From assembly GCA_945787105.1 (NCBI GenBank), contig CALZGZ010000058.1:1-32738 (forward strand): DNA of 32,738 nucleotides, given 5' to 3'. The translations under genes were made by a program, and so were the position numbers. This document shows, one piece after another, positions 32,023 through 32,738 of the stretch. Numbering within the stretch: position 1 is the stretch's first letter; each line of letters begins with the position of its first letter. The notes beneath the pieces are model-generated. The model searched no databases, had not been told where the DNA came from, and was given only the letters and a program-made list of their open reading frames with translations. Origin of the DNA: an uncultured Gammaproteobacteria bacterium (GTDB taxonomy: Bacteria > Pseudomonadota > Gammaproteobacteria > Arenicellales > JAANXG01).

Positions 32023-32738
32023 ATGACAGAGTCTAACAAACCTATCAGTCCGTTACGCCAACGTATGATCGACGACATGACGTTGCGCAAGCTCTCGTCC
32101 AAGACACAGATCGCCTATATCCGGGCGGTCAAGAACTTCACGCGGTTTTATAAGCGTTCTCCGGACACCGCTGATGCAGAGGGTTTACGGCGGTATCAAT
32201 TACACCTCGTGGAACAGGGCATCTCACGGGTCAGTCTGAACGCCCAAATCACAGGCTTGAAATTCTTCTTCGAGGTGACGGTAGATCGCCCCGAGGCGAT
32301 GAAGAAGATGCGCCACGTGTATGAGCCGCGCAAGTTGCCCGAAGTATTGAGCGTGGAAGAAGTGACGCGACTGCTGCAATCCGCCGGGAGTCGCAAGTAC
32401 CAAGCCGCATTGGGCGTGGCGTATGGGGCCGGCCTGCGCGCCAGCGAGGTCGTTCACCTCAAGGTACCCGACATCGACAACGAACGCATGGTGCTGCACG
32501 TCGAACAGGGCAAAGGCAAAAAAGACCGCTACGCCATGCTCTCCCCGGCGCTGCTGCAGCTGATGCGCGCCTGGTGGCGCCAGGGCCGGGCGCAGCACAA
32601 ACTGCTCCCCGGGGGCTGGCTGTTTCCGGGCCAGAATCCGGTGAACCCGATGTCCACCCGGCAACTCAACCGTGCGTTTCACCTGGCGCGCCGCGCCGCC
32701 GAGATCGACAAGCGCGTGTCGCTCCATAGTTTAAGGCA
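32023..32738 (+). CDS. tyrosine recombinase (IS91-associated type), 3' end beyond the window
   Basis: The frame is open from the ATG at 32023 (AGGAG 7 bases upstream) to the window edge, about 238 codons. The N-terminal core-binding domain is SAM-like (MTLRKLSSKTQIAYIRAVKNF; YQLHLVEQGIS). The catalytic domain starts LPEVLSVEEVTRLL. It has the first catalytic Arg in YGAGLRASEVVHL, the beta-hairpin Lys in GKGKKDRYAML, and reaches the HSLR of the second motif (His-x-x-Arg) where the window ends; the nucleophile Tyr would lie beyond. The sequence resembles the XerC/D-like recombinases commonly found next to IS91-type transposases rather than phage or integron integrases. The sequence from the edge is needed to see whether a transposase follows. 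Confidence 0.9.
   Translation, partial: MTESNKPISPLRQRMIDDMTLRKLSSKTQIAYIRAVKNFTRFYKRSPDTADAEGLRRYQLHLVEQGISRVSLNAQITGLKFFFEVTVDRPEAMKKMRHVYEPRKLPEVLSVEEVTRLLQSAGSRKYQAALGVAYGAGLRASEVVHLKVPDIDNERMVLHVEQGKGKKDRYAMLSPALLQLMRAWWRQGRAQHKLLPGGWLFPGQNPVNPMSTRQLNRAFHLARRAAEIDKRVSLHSLR

Noticed and set aside
32224-32727. 167-codon minus-strand frame at the window end
   Set aside because: It is antisense to the tyrosine recombinase, which has intact catalytic motifs and a ribosome-binding site.

Overview
The window looks like a chromosomal stretch of a free-living, respiratory gammaproteobacterium-like organism with moderately high GC. The evidence is LPS-type family 9 glycosyltransferases, a PmrA/QseB-like two-component system, LbtU-like outer-membrane and YadG/YadH-like proteins, strong Shine-Dalgarno sites and a sigma-54 regulatory circuit. 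No rRNA or tRNA gene and no CRISPR array was seen, and no species can be named from the sequence alone.

Layout. (1) 98-2219: a peroxiredoxin-like protein and a bacteriohemerythrin on the minus strand, then a universal stress protein and a small secreted protein on the plus strand. (2) 2307-5847, minus: a complete gcl-hyi-glxR operon converting glyoxylate to glycerate. Its Gcl carries a glutamate where E. coli Gcl has its hallmark valine. (3) 6338-8549: two convergent family 9 glycosyltransferases. (4) 8603-14694: a PmrA/QseB-like two-component pair on the minus strand. Across an intergenic region holding a PmrA-type box lie three plus-strand envelope genes: a secreted protein with an Fn3-like end, an STN-plus-HEAT-repeat protein and an LbtU-like outer-membrane barrel.

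(5) 15001-21421 is the most interesting block. A membrane histidine kinase with heme c-type motifs (CXXCH and CX4CH) in its sensor domain overlaps an NtrC-type sigma-54 activator. Facing them on the minus strand are a four-histidine FdnI-type cytochrome b, a nine-heme membrane-anchored cytochrome c, a receiver protein with a hydrophobic tail and a stand-alone receiver. A consensus -24/-12 promoter (TGGCACG-N4-TTGCA) precedes the receivers, and a weaker match precedes the cytochromes. I read this as a redox-sensing, sigma-54-controlled quinol:multiheme-cytochrome module. It resembles a split version of the fused nine-heme c / diheme b protein CbcL of Geobacter.

(6) 21941-29419: an OFA-family MFS transporter, a small secreted Gly/Cys-tailed protein, and a large membrane protein with PDZ-like, multi-TM and AAA+ domains that resembles a sigma-54 activator but lacks the GAFTGA loop. 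These are followed by an internally deleted relic of the region-4 histidine kinase and a YadG/YadH-like ABC exporter. (7) 29420-32738 is a mobile or accessory end: a tandem 43-bp repeat with an inverted partner copy, a relatively AT-rich glutathione S-transferase, a long gene-poor stretch, a truncated gene with a CHKG...HGDTLG.C motif, and an IS91-associated-type tyrosine recombinase cut by the window edge. The ribosome-binding site of the recombinase is buried in a 24-bp hairpin.
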